Source: SIG459 sp045538735
Lineage (GTDB): Bacteria; Bacillota; Clostridia; Oscillospirales; Oscillospiraceae
Assembly: GCA_045538735.1 (NCBI GenBank)
Contig: JAZSRY010000065.1
Coordinates: 1-63,075, forward strand
Direction of reading: 5' to 3'
Length of the DNA stretch: 63,075 bases
The notes beneath the pieces were generated by a model. The model made no database searches. It was not told where the DNA came from and saw only the letters and a list, made by a program, of their open reading frames with translations. Made by a program: the position numbers and the translations under genes. Below are positions 1 through 8,242 of this stretch, piece after piece. How positions within the stretch are numbered: position 1 is the stretch's first letter; the number at the start of each line of letters is the position of its first letter.

Positions 1-287
1 GTAGGAGTGGGGGTGGGCGTAGGAGTGGGCTTGGGGGTGGGCTTCGGAGTATACTGAGGCACCTGAGGAGGAGTGGGAGAAGGAGTGGGGCTGGGGCTGG
101 GGGTTGCCACGCTCACATTTGCTCCCGGATTCACGGAGGGAGAGGGAGTTGGCTCATAAGGCACGCTCAGGTCGATCTCCGGTTTTTTAACCGGCTCACT
201 GTCATTGCTCAAGGCGTAGATGCTGACCGCAAAAGACGCCACCAGCACTACCAGAAGCAATATTATGGCTGCACCGTTTTTCTTCAT
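1..287 (-). CDS. Membrane-anchored Pro/Thr-rich protein, C-terminus outside window
   Basis: The reading frame starts at an ATG ending at 287 behind an AGAGGTG ribosome binding site and runs off the left edge, so only about 95 residues are visible. Residues 1-4 are charged and residues 5-25 form one hydrophobic segment (signal anchor or uncleaved signal peptide). From about residue 46 the chain is a low-complexity Pro/Thr/Ser/Lys stretch of repeated PTP and PKP units, typical of a wall-spanning linker. I cannot name the family because the functional domain, if any, lies outside the window. It reads in the same direction as the next gene upstream (YgjV-like), 30 bp away, and could share its transcript. 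Confidence 0.6.
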   Translation of the reverse strand, partial: MKKNGAAIILLLVVLVASFAVSIYALSNDSEPVKKPEIDLSVPYEPTPSPSVNPGANVSVATPSPSPTPSPTPPQVPQYTPKPTPKPTPTPTPTP

Positions 288-317
288 CTCTTAACACCTC
301 TGAAAAAGTGATTTTAT

Positions 318-848
318 TCAGTTTGCCGCCTTGGTTTTTGTCTTTCTTATATCGAAGCGGTAAATTGCGGAAATATAGGATATGAGGGCAATGGTTTCAA
401 CAATCGTGCAGGAATAAGAGCCGCACAGTATGTTGTATATAAGCCAGGGAGGAGAGGAACAGAGATAAAGCAGCCTCAGCTTCTTCTCGTCCTTTGTCCA
501 CAGCGCGAGAGTTGTGGCACACATTCCTATGCCCGGCAGAATGCTTCTCCAGCCTTCCCATGTGAGCAGAGAATTGCCCGCAAAAAGCGCCAGAAAGAGC
601 CAGAGCCATATCCTGCTTTTTGCCCAGCGGCGGTCATTGAAATAGAAAACCGCCGAGCGGCCAAAGGAAATGAAATTTGTGCAAAGAGCTGTCACCGCTC
701 CCAGCGCGCCGTAATGCACGCTCCAGAGCACGCAGGCCAGAGCCTGAGCCCCCAGCACCACCTTTCGGTTATTGAACTGCACGGCGGAAATAACCGCTAT
801 GTTGCCCAAAAGTCCGATGGCCTGTATAAGGATAAACTTCCAATCCAT
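318..848 (-). CDS. YgjV-like inner membrane protein
   Basis: A 176-residue protein with about five to six hydrophobic segments. The spacing and the N-terminal pattern (a first helix, then GLLGN..., a polar loop with NNRK, then WSVHY) resemble the YgjV bacterial inner membrane protein family, whose biochemical role is not established. Near residues 68-72 there is an FYFND motif and the C-terminus is basic. The start at 848 has an AAGAAGG sequence about ten bases upstream. A good promoter lies just behind it at 880-908, so the gene is probably transcribed alone or with the Pro/Thr-rich gene downstream. It could be another small polytopic membrane protein; the family call rests on overall pattern only. 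Confidence 0.6.
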   Translation of the reverse strand: MDWKFILIQAIGLLGNIAVISAVQFNNRKVVLGAQALACVLWSVHYGALGAVTALCTNFISFGRSAVFYFNDRRWAKSRIWLWLFLALFAGNSLLTWEGWRSILPGIGMCATTLALWTKDEKKLRLLYLCSSPPWLIYNILCGSYSCTIVETIALISYISAIYRFDIRKTKTKAAN

Positions 849-879
849 TACTTTCTTACCTTCTTATAATTCGCGGATT

Positions 880-908
880 ATTATATCACACTTTCCCGCG
901 GTATACAA
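880..908 (-). promoter_or_regulatory. Promoter of the YgjV-like gene
   Basis: On the minus strand there is a TTGTAT -35 box (903-908), a 17-bp spacer and a perfect TATAAT -10 box (880-885) preceded by TG (extended -10). It lies 32 bp upstream of the start codon. Confidence 0.6.
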
Positions 909-924
909 GCCGTTAAAAAGCCGA

Positions 925-958
925 AAAAAGCCGCGGCTGCAAATAGCCGCGGCTTTTT
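925..958 (-). terminator. Intrinsic terminator of the plsC-pgsA operon
   Basis: A GCCGCGGCT / AGCCGCGGC hairpin with a six-base loop, flanked by A and T runs on both sides so it could work in both directions. It sits directly after the pgsA stop codon. Confidence 0.85.
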
Positions 959-963
959 CAGTT

Positions 964-1548
964 TCAGTCTGCATCCTTCTCTCTGCCTATGCCGTGGATA
1001 AGCATCCGCAGATATAAAAGAACATACATAGCAAAGGCAAAAATCATAACACCGGCGCATACAAGCATAAACATATGCACCAGCTCCTCCGAAGCATTGG
1101 GAAGAACCATAAGAAGCATCATAGTTCCCTCAAACACAACGGTACAAAGCTTGCCATACCACTTCGCGGAGTTTACGGAGTCGTGGCGCTTGAACACAAG
1201 GGCGCCAAGCCCCAGCGTTGCAAGCTCCTTTACAGCAAGGATGATGAAAAGAACGTATATATGTCTGTGCTGAGTCATAAGGCATATCAGCAAAGCCGCC
1301 TGAGTCAGTTTATCCGCCACCGGGTCTATGAATTTTCCGAAGTCGGATATCATATTCAGTTTTCGCGCCACAAGTCCGTCCAGCATATCGGACAGCGCAG
1401 ACAGCACCACAAGTGCAAAAGCCAGATAGTGGCGGTCAATGGCATAAGTCCAGATAATAAAGGGTATCAGGATTATGCGGAACGCGCTCATGGCATTTGG
1501 CACCGTCAGCACCTGTTCTCTTGTCAGCAGCCTTCGAGCATCAAACAT
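964..1548 (-). CDS. pgsA: CDP-diacylglycerol-glycerol-3-phosphate 3-phosphatidyltransferase
   Basis: Makes phosphatidylglycerophosphate from CDP-diacylglycerol and glycerol-3-phosphate in the cytoplasmic membrane, the committed step to phosphatidylglycerol and cardiolipin. The CDP-alcohol phosphatidyltransferase signature is complete: SDMLDGLVAR, then SDFGKFIDPVADK, giving D-x2-DG-x2-AR followed by G-x3-D-x3-D. Around it are several hydrophobic helices. I chose the internal ATG at 1548 (MFDARRLL) because it matches the family N-terminus and has GAGGCAAG just upstream; this start lies inside the 3' end of plsC (25-bp overlap), implying translational coupling. A longer frame reaching 1617 only adds an antisense-like basic extension. 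The substrate could in principle be another alcohol, but PgsA is the best fit. Confidence 0.88.
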   Translation of the reverse strand: MFDARRLLTREQVLTVPNAMSAFRIILIPFIIWTYAIDRHYLAFALVVLSALSDMLDGLVARKLNMISDFGKFIDPVADKLTQAALLICLMTQHRHIYVLFIILAVKELATLGLGALVFKRHDSVNSAKWYGKLCTVVFEGTMMLLMVLPNASEELVHMFMLVCAGVMIFAFAMYVLLYLRMLIHGIGREKDAD

Positions 1549-2327
1549 TTTCTTGCCTCTTCGCCTATGTCGGTAGTCTTGAGCCCCTCCATTTCCTCGG
1601 GACTTATAACCCGGCACACCTTCAGATAAACATCTGTATGGTGCCAGGGGAAATTGCGCAGAACATTCTCGGAGTTTTTGACGGATGCCACAACAACGGG
1701 CACCTTTGCCCTCTGGGCAATTTTGAAAACTCCGTTTTTGAAGGGCAGCATACCCTCGCCCTTGTTTCTTGTGCCTTCGGGGTAAACTGCTATAGATGCC
1801 TCGTCAGCTTTGATAAGCTGAGTGGCTTTGATTATGGTCTTGAGCGCCTCTCTGTCATTTTCTCTGTCAATGGGCAGGAAGCAGGCTCTCTTCATAAAAA
1901 CATTTGCTATGGGGATTTTCATTATAGAAGGCTTCATAATGAAGGCAGCCCCATGCTTACGCAAAGCCCAGCAGGTCGTCAGCGCATCAAAGGCGCTGCG
2001 GTGGTTGCTGATATAAAGCCATCTTCCCTCGGGCAGTTTTTCAAAGCCCTCGGTATGTATTCTCACACGGCAAAGAGCATTTATGATGGCAACCGTGCAA
2101 AGAACCAAAGCTCTTGAAAATTTATCAACCCGTGTCCGCTCCTCATCCTTCCTGACAAGCAGCGAAAGCAGTCCGAGCACTAGGACATAGAGGATCAGCG
2201 ATGCAATGAAGGCAGCGATGAATATCAGCACTGCCATAAGCACCAGCATCCAGCCCTCTAAATCCGAAGATACACAAATCGCTATATCCGCAGCAAGGCT
2301 GATTACCAAAAAAGGTAAAAGGATCAT
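1524..2327 (-). CDS. plsC: 1-acyl-sn-glycerol-3-phosphate acyltransferase
   Basis: Transfers an acyl group to lysophosphatidic acid to form phosphatidic acid at the membrane. Two hydrophobic helices occupy roughly residues 1-60. The acyltransferase motifs follow in order: the catalytic NHRSAFD (NHx4D) block, a substrate-binding segment around FLPIDREN, and YPEGTRNKGEG (the EGTR glycerophosphate-binding block). At 267 residues it is slightly longer than a minimal PlsC because of the two N-terminal helices. AGGAG lies eight bases before the ATG. It overlaps pgsA downstream, so two consecutive steps of phospholipid synthesis are co-expressed, and it follows the 95-residue DxDGDG protein by 27 bp. 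Confidence 0.88.
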   Translation of the reverse strand: MILLPFLVISLAADIAICVSSDLEGWMLVLMAVLIFIAAFIASLILYVLVLGLLSLLVRKDEERTRVDKFSRALVLCTVAIINALCRVRIHTEGFEKLPEGRWLYISNHRSAFDALTTCWALRKHGAAFIMKPSIMKIPIANVFMKRACFLPIDRENDREALKTIIKATQLIKADEASIAVYPEGTRNKGEGMLPFKNGVFKIAQRAKVPVVVASVKNSENVLRNFPWHHTDVYLKVCRVISPEEMEGLKTTDIGEEARKCLMLEGC

Positions 2328-2354
2328 TTGCCGGAACTCCTGTTTTTGCTTTTA

Positions 2355-2642
2355 TTACTCTGCGAAATCGCTCTCTTCGCAGATGGATGCAACGACGGTG
2401 TCTGCTTCGCCATCACCGTCGGTATCGAGAACAACAGCGTCAGCCTCGCCGTCACCATCGGTGTCCAGCGCGCAGAAGCCTTCCTCTTCAACGATTTCGT
2501 CGATGATTTCGTCCTCAATCTTGATGATTACCTTGTTTACGAACTCTTTGATTTCTTCTCTCTTGATGTATGCGACTACACCAACTGCTGCAACCGCACC
2601 GGCGGCCACTACAAGGCCCCAAGGGAATTTTTTCTCTGCCAT
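2355..2642 (-). CDS. Small membrane-anchored protein with two DTDGDGEAD repeats
   Basis: I do not recognise a family. The 95-residue product has a single hydrophobic helix near residues 8-25, a KREEIKEFVNKV amphipathic segment, an acidic stretch, and two consecutive copies of a DTDGDGEAD unit separated by AVVL near residues 61-81. D-x-D-G-D-G is the calcium-binding loop seen in dockerin, thrombospondin type-3 and EF-hand proteins, so a small acidic metal-binding tail is likely (inference). The start has GAGGAGG a few bases upstream. A promoter lies at 2698-2726 and plsC follows 27 bp later, so it is the first gene of the plsC-pgsA operon. Confidence 0.7.
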   Translation of the reverse strand: MAEKKFPWGLVVAAGAVAAVGVVAYIKREEIKEFVNKVIIKIEDEIIDEIVEEEGFCALDTDGDGEADAVVLDTDGDGEADTVVASICEESDFAE

Positions 2643-2697
2643 TTTTTCGTCCTCCTCATAATTTTAAAAGTTTGTTTTCTTTTTCCCGGACTTCCAT

Positions 2698-2726
2698 ATT
2701 TTATCACGATTAATGCTTTAACGCAA
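2698..2726 (-). promoter_or_regulatory. Promoter of the small protein-plsC-pgsA operon
   Basis: Minus-strand TTGCGT (2721-2726), 17-bp spacer, TAAAAT (2698-2703) with an upstream TG (extended -10). Confidence 0.5.
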
Positions 2727-2814
2727 TCTTTCATCCCCTTACTTTTTTATTATTTGCAAAAAATTAATATTATCACCATAAGTTTTAACTTTTCCCCACA
2801 TTCCCCGGTGCCGC

Positions 2815-2843
2815 TTGAATTTTTTTCCTATAGCGTTTATACT
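2815..2843 (+). promoter_or_regulatory. Promoter of the ThiF-like/HD/ROK operon
   Basis: TTGAAT (2815-2820), 17-bp spacer, TATACT (2838-2843), 23 bp before the start codon and just ahead of an ACAGGAGG ribosome binding site. Confidence 0.6.
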
Positions 2844-2866
2844 CCATATTACAGGAGGTTACGCCC

Positions 2867-3535
2867 ATGGATAAAAGATTTTTGCGCAACATACCCAGCA
2901 TCAGCCAGGCCGAACAGGAGACTCTCCGGGGAAAAAAGGTTTTTGTAGCCGGCTGCGGTGGTCTGGGCGGATATATATGCGAATATCTGGTGAGAGCCGG
3001 TGTGGGTGCCATTGCCGCAGCCGACGGTGACTTATTCGAAGAAAGCAACTTCAACCGCCAGATACTGAGCCTCCAAAGCACATTGGGAATAAACAAAGCC
3101 CGTGCCGCCAAGGAGCGTGCGCAGCAGATAAATCCCGAAGTGAGCTTCACCGCCTTCGAAGAATTTTTCACCGCGGACAAGGCAGAAAAAATGCTGGAGA
3201 GCGCGGATATAGTCATCGATGCGCTGGACAGCCCCGCCGACAGAATTATCCTTGAAGAGGAATGCGGCAAAAGAGGACTTTACCTTGTCCACGGAGCCAT
3301 AAGCGGCTGGAACGCCCAAATAAGCCTTGTGACGCCCGGCAGCAGCTTCCTCAAAAATCTCTATGCCGGCGCTCTTCCCTCCGCAAGCAGCTGTCTCTGC
3401 CCTACCCCTGCTCTCTGTGCGGCGTTGCAGGCTGCCGAAGCTTTGAAAATCCTGTGCGGCAGAGCTTCTTCACTCGAGGGAAAATTGCTTCTTGCCGATC
3501 TGCTCAATATGGAATTTGAGATTATAGAATTTTAG
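2867..3535 (+). CDS. ThiF/MoeB/HesA-family E1-like adenylyltransferase
   Basis: A 222-residue E1-type enzyme of the family that adenylates the C-terminus of small ubiquitin-like sulfur carriers (ThiS, MoaD) or cyclic tRNA modifications. Residues 24-45 carry the nucleotide-binding Rossmann loop (VFVAGCGGLGG), followed by ADGDLFEESNFNRQ with the conserved Asp and the Asn/Arg pair that contact ATP, then IDALDSPADR. The C-terminal part is short and has clustered cysteines (SSCLCPTPALC) rather than the classic two CxxC zinc motifs of MoeB. No ThiS or MoaD partner is nearby, so the substrate is unknown. The start is fixed by AGGAGG. The HD gene follows 11 bp downstream in the same operon. Confidence 0.8.
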   Translation: MDKRFLRNIPSISQAEQETLRGKKVFVAGCGGLGGYICEYLVRAGVGAIAAADGDLFEESNFNRQILSLQSTLGINKARAAKERAQQINPEVSFTAFEEFFTADKAEKMLESADIVIDALDSPADRIILEEECGKRGLYLVHGAISGWNAQISLVTPGSSFLKNLYAGALPSASSCLCPTPALCAALQAAEALKILCGRASSLEGKLLLADLLNMEFEIIEF

Positions 3536-3546
3536 GAGGCGCTGCC

Positions 3547-3981
3547 ATGATTTATACACCCACCACAAAAAAGGCTATGAAATTCTGCTTTCAGGCCCAT
3601 AAGTATCAGACCGACAAAAGCGGTATCCCTTATGTGTTCCATCCCATCCATCTTGCCGAGCAGATGAAAGATGAGGACACCACCGTTGTTGCGCTCCTCC
3701 ACGATGTTGTGGAAGATACGGACTACACTCTTGCAGACCTTGCGGAAATGGGCTTCAACGAAAAAGTTATTGAAGCAATCGGTCTTATGACCCATCCCGA
3801 GGGCGTTCCCTATATGGACTATGTTGCCAAAATAAAGGAAAATCCCATTGCAAAGGCCGTTAAGCTGGCTGACCTTGCCCACAACAGCGATATAACCCGC
3901 ATGGATGTCATCGACGAGAAGGCAATTGCCCGTGTTGAAAAATACGCCAGGGCTATCGCATTTCTGACCAAATCCGAATAA
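3547..3981 (+). CDS. SpoT/MESH1-like HD-domain phosphohydrolase
   Basis: A 144-residue stand-alone HD hydrolase resembling the (p)ppGpp pyrophosphohydrolase domain of SpoT/RelA and small alarmone hydrolases. Metal-binding residues are visible: His32 in VFHPIH, His52-Asp53 in LLHDVVEDT with Glu56-Asp57, and Asp109 in KLADLAHN. There is no synthetase, TGS or ACT domain. The family would remove the 3'-pyrophosphate of (p)ppGpp in the cytoplasm; hydrolysis of another nucleotide is possible. It sits between a ThiF-like gene and a ROK kinase, with an AGGAGG site ahead of the ATG. Confidence 0.78.
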   Translation: MIYTPTTKKAMKFCFQAHKYQTDKSGIPYVFHPIHLAEQMKDEDTTVVALLHDVVEDTDYTLADLAEMGFNEKVIEAIGLMTHPEGVPYMDYVAKIKENPIAKAVKLADLAHNSDITRMDVIDEKAIARVEKYARAIAFLTKSE

Positions 3982-4026
3982 ATACAGCAACCTTTTTGCT
4001 ATACAAATAAATATGAGGTGTTATTT

Positions 4027-4962
4027 ATGAAATATGTTTTTGGCATTGACCTTGGCGGCACAAGCGTGAAGCTGGGAATTTTCACCGCCGAGGGTGAGCT
4101 TAAGGATAAATGGGAAATCCCCACCCGCAGCGAAAACGGCGGAGAGAAAATTTTGCCCGATATTGCCGAATCTCTCAACGCAAGGCTGGCGGAGAACGGA
4201 ATCGCCCCCTCCCTCGTTCTGGGCGGAGGCATCGGTGTTCCCGGCGCAGTTCTGGAGGATCGCTATGTGAAGCCCTGCGTAAATCTCAACGGCTGGGGCG
4301 GTGATGTTGCCGATAAGCTGAGCAGGCTCTGCGGCTTCGGCATCAAGGTGGTTAACGATGCAAATGCCGCGGCTCTCGGCGAGATGTGGCTCGGCGGCGG
4401 CAAGGGCTGCGACAATGTTGTTTTCGTGACCCTTGGAACCGGTGTCGGCGGAGGCATAGTTGTGGGCGGAAAGCTCCTTTCGGGTGTCCATGGCTCCGGC
4501 GGTGAGATCGGACATATCAAGGTTTCCGCGGATGAGAGCGAATATTGCGGCTGCGGAAAGCGGGGCTGCCTTGAGCAGTATGCCTCCGCAACAGGCATCG
4601 TTCGCGTGGCCAATGCTCTGCTGAAAGAGGGAAAGCCATCCGCTATGAGCTCTCTTAAATCCGTAACCGCAAAGGACGTCTTTGACTGCGCCAAGGCCGG
4701 CGACGGCCTGGCTTTGGAAGCTGTGGATATCTTCGCCGATACTCTCGGCAGAGCATTGGCTGCCGTTTCCTGCGTATGCGACCCTCAGGTTTTCGTTATC
4801 GGCGGCGGAGTATCCGCAGCAGGCCCGATTATAATCGATGCCGTTTCCACTGCTTTCCGCAGCTACGCTTTCCCCGCAACAGAGGAAACCGGCTTTGTTC
4901 TGGCCTCCCTCGGCAACGACGCCGGCATTTGCGGCGCTGCCCGCCTTGCTCTGGACGCATAA
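4027..4962 (+). CDS. ROK-family sugar kinase (glucokinase-like)
   Basis: Phosphorylates a hexose, most likely glucose, using ATP in the cytoplasm. Motifs in order: the N-terminal phosphate loop DLGGTSVKLGIF, the sugar-binding VVNDANAAALGE, the second phosphate loop LGTGVGGGIVV, EIGHIKV with the zinc-ligand His, and the ROK cysteine signature CGCGKRGCLEQYAS. The length (311 residues) is normal. I set the start at the ATG at 4027; the in-frame GTG at 4018 overlaps the GAGGTG ribosome binding site. It is the last gene of the rightward operon and ends at a bidirectional terminator. No DNA-binding domain is present, so it is a kinase and not a ROK repressor. Confidence 0.85.
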   Translation: MKYVFGIDLGGTSVKLGIFTAEGELKDKWEIPTRSENGGEKILPDIAESLNARLAENGIAPSLVLGGGIGVPGAVLEDRYVKPCVNLNGWGGDVADKLSRLCGFGIKVVNDANAAALGEMWLGGGKGCDNVVFVTLGTGVGGGIVVGGKLLSGVHGSGGEIGHIKVSADESEYCGCGKRGCLEQYASATGIVRVANALLKEGKPSAMSSLKSVTAKDVFDCAKAGDGLALEAVDIFADTLGRALAAVSCVCDPQVFVIGGGVSAAGPIIIDAVSTAFRSYAFPATEETGFVLASLGNDAGICGAARLALDA

Positions 4963-5010
4963 TTTCCCGCGAAATACAAAAGCTGAATAATTTTGAAACC
5001 ATATCTGATA

Positions 5011-5048
5011 AAAAAGAGCGAACTGATTTCATCAGTTCTCTCTTTTTT
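5011..5048. terminator. Bidirectional intrinsic terminator
   Basis: GAACTGAT / ATCAGTTC stem with a TTC loop, flanked by AAAAAAGAGC and TCTCTTTTTT. It serves the convergent ROK kinase gene and the NADH:flavin oxidoreductase gene. Confidence 0.88.
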
Positions 5049-5067
5049 ATCTTATGTACTTTTGAAT

Positions 5068-7179
5068 TTATCTGGTCAGCTGGCCGAAAACATCAATAGG
5101 CAGATTATCGATCACGCTGTGGTTGGAGTTCATGAGCAGCTTCTCCTCCAGCTTCAGGCCGAAGAGAGCGCCCTCAAAGACGGCAGCATGGAGGTTGCGG
5201 GGGCTCTTGCTGTCGCCTGCGTTGATGACGGGTACGCCTGCAGCGCACAGCTCATCGAACAGAGCGGTGTTGGAACGGGTATGGCAAGTAACAACATCGT
5301 CTATCTCCAACTCGGTGCGATTGAAGTTCTTATCCATCACAACGACCTTGCCCTCTTCGATGCTGTAAACGGTGCTGTTTTCAATCACCTTTACAGGATA
5401 CTTGTAAGGCTTGCTCTCCAGAGCCTCGGCATCGGTCTGAGCGAAGCGCTTACGCATAACATACATGTGGATAACTTCAACGCTGGAGCCAAACTCCTTG
5501 CGGTCGGTAACAACGGTGACATCCTTGCCCATTGCCGCAAGAGCGGTAACGGTATCCACAGCTGCATAGTGGTCACCCCAAACCAGAACCTTTTCACCGA
5601 TTCTGCGCATAGTGCGATCCTTGGGATGATAGGGGCAGTTTACCTTGGGGCAGGCAATGGCTTCCTCAAAGGGAACCACGCGCTCTTTGCCTATGCATTC
5701 GGGAGCATAGCTGCTGGCGCCGGTTGCATTAAGCACTATATCATAGCCCTTAAGCTCTTCAACACCGGGGCAGGTGTGCAGACGGACATCCACATTCAGT
5801 TCCTTGACCTGATTGCGGATCCAGTCGGCATACCACTTCATTTTCTCCTTGCCGGGAGCCATGCAGCAGCCCAGAATAGCGCCGCCCAGCTCGCCGGTCT
5901 TCTCAAACAGAGTGACCTTGTGTCCACGAACAGTGGCAACACGGGCAGCCTCCATACCGGCGGGACCGCCACCCACGATGGCAACATTAAGAGGAGTTGC
6001 GGCGGCCTTCATCTCGTCGAATTCCATATGACCGCAAGCGGGGTTTATAGCGCAGCCGATTTCCTTCTTTGCCATCATACTCTCCTGCCAGCAGCCGGTG
6101 AGGCAGGAAATGCAGCGGCGGATCTGCTCGTCCTTGCCCATATAAGCCTTAACGGCCCAATAGGGATCTGCAAGCATCTGACGGGAAAGACCCACCATGT
6201 CGGTGGTGCCCTCAGCTATCAGCTTCTCGCAATAGCTGGGATTACGCAGAGAGTGGCTATTGATAACAGGAATGGAAACAGCCTTCTTGACAGCGATGGA
6301 AGCATAGTCGGTCCAGCCCTCGGGATACTGCATGGGGTCGAAACCTGCGCCGGGGCTCTCCTGGATGCACTGGCTCAGGTCCAGAGCGGCAACGCCTGCC
6401 CGCTCGAACTCCACAGCAACTCTGACGCTCTCTTCGCAGTCACGGCCGCCCTCAACCCATTCATCAACAGAGTAACGGACCAGTACAGGGAAATCCTTGC
6501 CGCACTTCTGCTGGATAGAAGCGATGATGGCCAAGGGGAAACGCATACGGTTTTCGAAGCTTCCGCCCCAACGGTCAATACGCTTATTGAGATAGGGAGA
6601 CATGAACTGAGAGATCAGATATCCGTGAGCTGCGTGCAGCTCAACGCCGTCAAAGCCTGCCTGCTTAACGCGCCATGCAGCTTCAGAGAACAGGTCAACC
6701 ATCTCAACAACTTCTTCAGTTGTCATGGCACGGACGGGCTTGCCCTTCTCCTCAGCGTTTTCATAAACGATCTCGTGACCTGCGCTCCAGGGAAGTTTAA
6801 CTACCATATCGGTGGCGGACATGGTGTTATAACGGGGAACAGCGCACTGGCGGCCGGGGTGCTGAAGCTGTACCACGCACTTGGCGCCATACTTATGCAT
6901 GCCCTCTGCCAGACGTGCAAGACCGGGAATCTGAGTATCGCTATCTGCAACAAGACCGGTAACAGTGGGACGGCCGGTCTTGCCATCGGGGGAGGTTGCG
7001 CCAACGATGATCAGACCTGCACCGCCCTTGGCGATCTCGCTGTGGTGGTGGATGTCACGCTCGCTGACGGAACCGTCTGCATGAGAGGAACTGACATCGG
7101 TGGGCACATGGCAAATGCGGTTGGGTACGATCATGTTTCCGATTTTCAGAGGAGTGAACAAGTGGGGGTATTTCAGCAT
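5068..7179 (-). CDS. NADH:flavin oxidoreductase, old-yellow-enzyme/2,4-dienoyl-CoA reductase type
   Basis: A 703-residue enzyme of the FMN/4Fe-4S/FAD ene-reductase family. Residues 1-345 form the TIM barrel: VELHAAHGYLISQFMSPYLN carries the active-site region and is followed by RWGGSFENR. Cys356, Cys359, Cys363 and Cys376 have the spacing of the 4Fe-4S site. From about residue 398 comes the NAD(P)/FAD module with VAIVGGGPAGME. Relatives reduce enoate, dienoyl-CoA, trimethylamine or bile-acid intermediates; the substrate here cannot be read from sequence. I placed the start at 7179 (MLKYPHLF) because AAGGAG precedes it. The gene lies downstream of an MFS transporter and an AraC regulator, which suggests an inducible uptake-and-reduction unit. 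Confidence 0.85.
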   Translation of the reverse strand: MLKYPHLFTPLKIGNMIVPNRICHVPTDVSSSHADGSVSERDIHHHSEIAKGGAGLIIVGATSPDGKTGRPTVTGLVADSDTQIPGLARLAEGMHKYGAKCVVQLQHPGRQCAVPRYNTMSATDMVVKLPWSAGHEIVYENAEEKGKPVRAMTTEEVVEMVDLFSEAAWRVKQAGFDGVELHAAHGYLISQFMSPYLNKRIDRWGGSFENRMRFPLAIIASIQQKCGKDFPVLVRYSVDEWVEGGRDCEESVRVAVEFERAGVAALDLSQCIQESPGAGFDPMQYPEGWTDYASIAVKKAVSIPVINSHSLRNPSYCEKLIAEGTTDMVGLSRQMLADPYWAVKAYMGKDEQIRRCISCLTGCWQESMMAKKEIGCAINPACGHMEFDEMKAAATPLNVAIVGGGPAGMEAARVATVRGHKVTLFEKTGELGGAILGCCMAPGKEKMKWYADWIRNQVKELNVDVRLHTCPGVEELKGYDIVLNATGASSYAPECIGKERVVPFEEAIACPKVNCPYHPKDRTMRRIGEKVLVWGDHYAAVDTVTALAAMGKDVTVVTDRKEFGSSVEVIHMYVMRKRFAQTDAEALESKPYKYPVKVIENSTVYSIEEGKVVVMDKNFNRTELEIDDVVTCHTRSNTALFDELCAAGVPVINAGDSKSPRNLHAAVFEGALFGLKLEEKLLMNSNHSVIDNLPIDVFGQLTR

Positions 7180-7330
7180 AATAAATCTCCTTCCATTTTG
7201 ACGCAGTATAAATTTTCTGTCTAAAATGTACAAAACACACTTGTTTTTCGGTCATTCCGACATTCATATTTTATAGCATTTATATGCATTATAAAAATAT
7301 CAAAAGTGTTCGTTTTCTTGTCATATCCGG

Positions 7331-8242
7331 CTACCGCTTCTTATTTTGAGCTTCTTCCAGTCCTCTTCGCCATGCATAAGGCGTAAGCCCCTCATTCTCA
7401 TGGAACATTTTATAAAAACTATATGAGTTGCTTATGCCGGAACTTCGTATGGCATCCTCAATACTGCCCACTCCCGAGGCAATTTTCCGTCTTGCCTCCA
7501 GATAGCGCAGTCGCGCCACATAATCCTGAAAACTCATATGCATCTGGCTTCGAAACAGGTGGCGAAATCTTGACTCACTGAGGTAACAAAGGGCGGCTAT
7601 TTCCTTCTGAACAAGCTTCGAGGTGTAGTGTGTGTCGATATATGCCAGCGCCGGGCGAAGCCTTAAATAGTCCGCAAAGCCCGAGGCCGAGTCAGCGCCG
7701 TCATCCAGCTTAAGAATGCTGCAAAGCTCCGCGAGCAGCAATTGGAGTCGGGATCTTATCAAACGCTGTTTTCCGGCTTTTTCACTGTTCGCGTCCTGCC
7801 ATAGCTCTTCAAGAATCTGCTTCAGCTTCTGCCCTTCTTCGCTCTCTGCCGCAATTTTGTTGCAAAAGCGGGAACTGTCATAATGAAAAGGCAGGAGATA
7901 CTCTGCAGCCTGAACTCCGCTGCCATTGAAAAAAAGCTCGGGGAGAAACAGAAAAAACCTAAAGTGGGTATCCTGCCCCACTGATGTGGCAGCGCCGTGC
8001 TTTTCCAGGTTATTGATCAGGAACACATCTCCCGCAGAGTATTCATATTCCTTACCCTCGAAGTAAAACACGCCTTCTCCCGCTGTGCAGATGCCCAATT
8101 CATAAAAACTGTGCCAGTGCAGCCGGGGCGGAGCGCCTACGGCAGTGTCCAACACATGATAATCCAGCGCGGAAAAGGGAAAGCCCGGATCCATCCTGTA
8201 TTCCCAGAAAAAGCTCTGAAGCTCAAGCTTATCGGACTTCAT
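7331..8242 (-). CDS. AraC-family transcriptional regulator with N-terminal cupin
   Basis: 303 residues. The first half is a cupin-like ligand pocket (LHWHSFYELG, then FYFEGKEYEYSAGDVFLINN). The last ~100 residues are a double helix-turn-helix of AraC type, with SESRFRHLFRSQMHMSFQDYV and the final SNSYSFYKMFHENEGLTPYAWR. The start at 8242 (MKSDKLEL) is favoured over the longer frame because AAAGGAG precedes it, and the ATG lies within the last codons of the MFS gene (14-bp overlap), so the two are translationally coupled. It probably controls the MFS transporter and the downstream oxidoreductase in response to a sugar or aromatic ligand (inference). Confidence 0.85.
   Translation of the reverse strand: MKSDKLELQSFFWEYRMDPGFPFSALDYHVLDTAVGAPPRLHWHSFYELGICTAGEGVFYFEGKEYEYSAGDVFLINNLEKHGAATSVGQDTHFRFFLFLPELFFNGSGVQAAEYLLPFHYDSSRFCNKIAAESEEGQKLKQILEELWQDANSEKAGKQRLIRSRLQLLLAELCSILKLDDGADSASGFADYLRLRPALAYIDTHYTSKLVQKEIAALCYLSESRFRHLFRSQMHMSFQDYVARLRYLEARRKIASGVGSIEDAIRSSGISNSYSFYKMFHENEGLTPYAWRRGLEEAQNKKR

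Noticed and set aside
5068..7179. Bile-acid 7-dehydroxylation enzyme (BaiCD/BaiH)
   Set aside because: Same superfamily, but no other bai genes nearby and the motif evidence does not separate it from other ene-reductases.
4993..7224. 743-codon plus-strand frame opposite the NADH:flavin oxidoreductase gene
   Set aside because: It is the antisense shadow of a gene with complete flavoprotein motifs; it has no recognisable motif and no ribosome binding site. Long antisense frames recur here because of the codon bias (stops are rare on the complement).
7267..7310. AT-rich promoter in front of the NADH:flavin oxidoreductase
   Set aside because: Several TATAAT-like boxes occur but no convincing -35 at normal spacing, so I do not call it.
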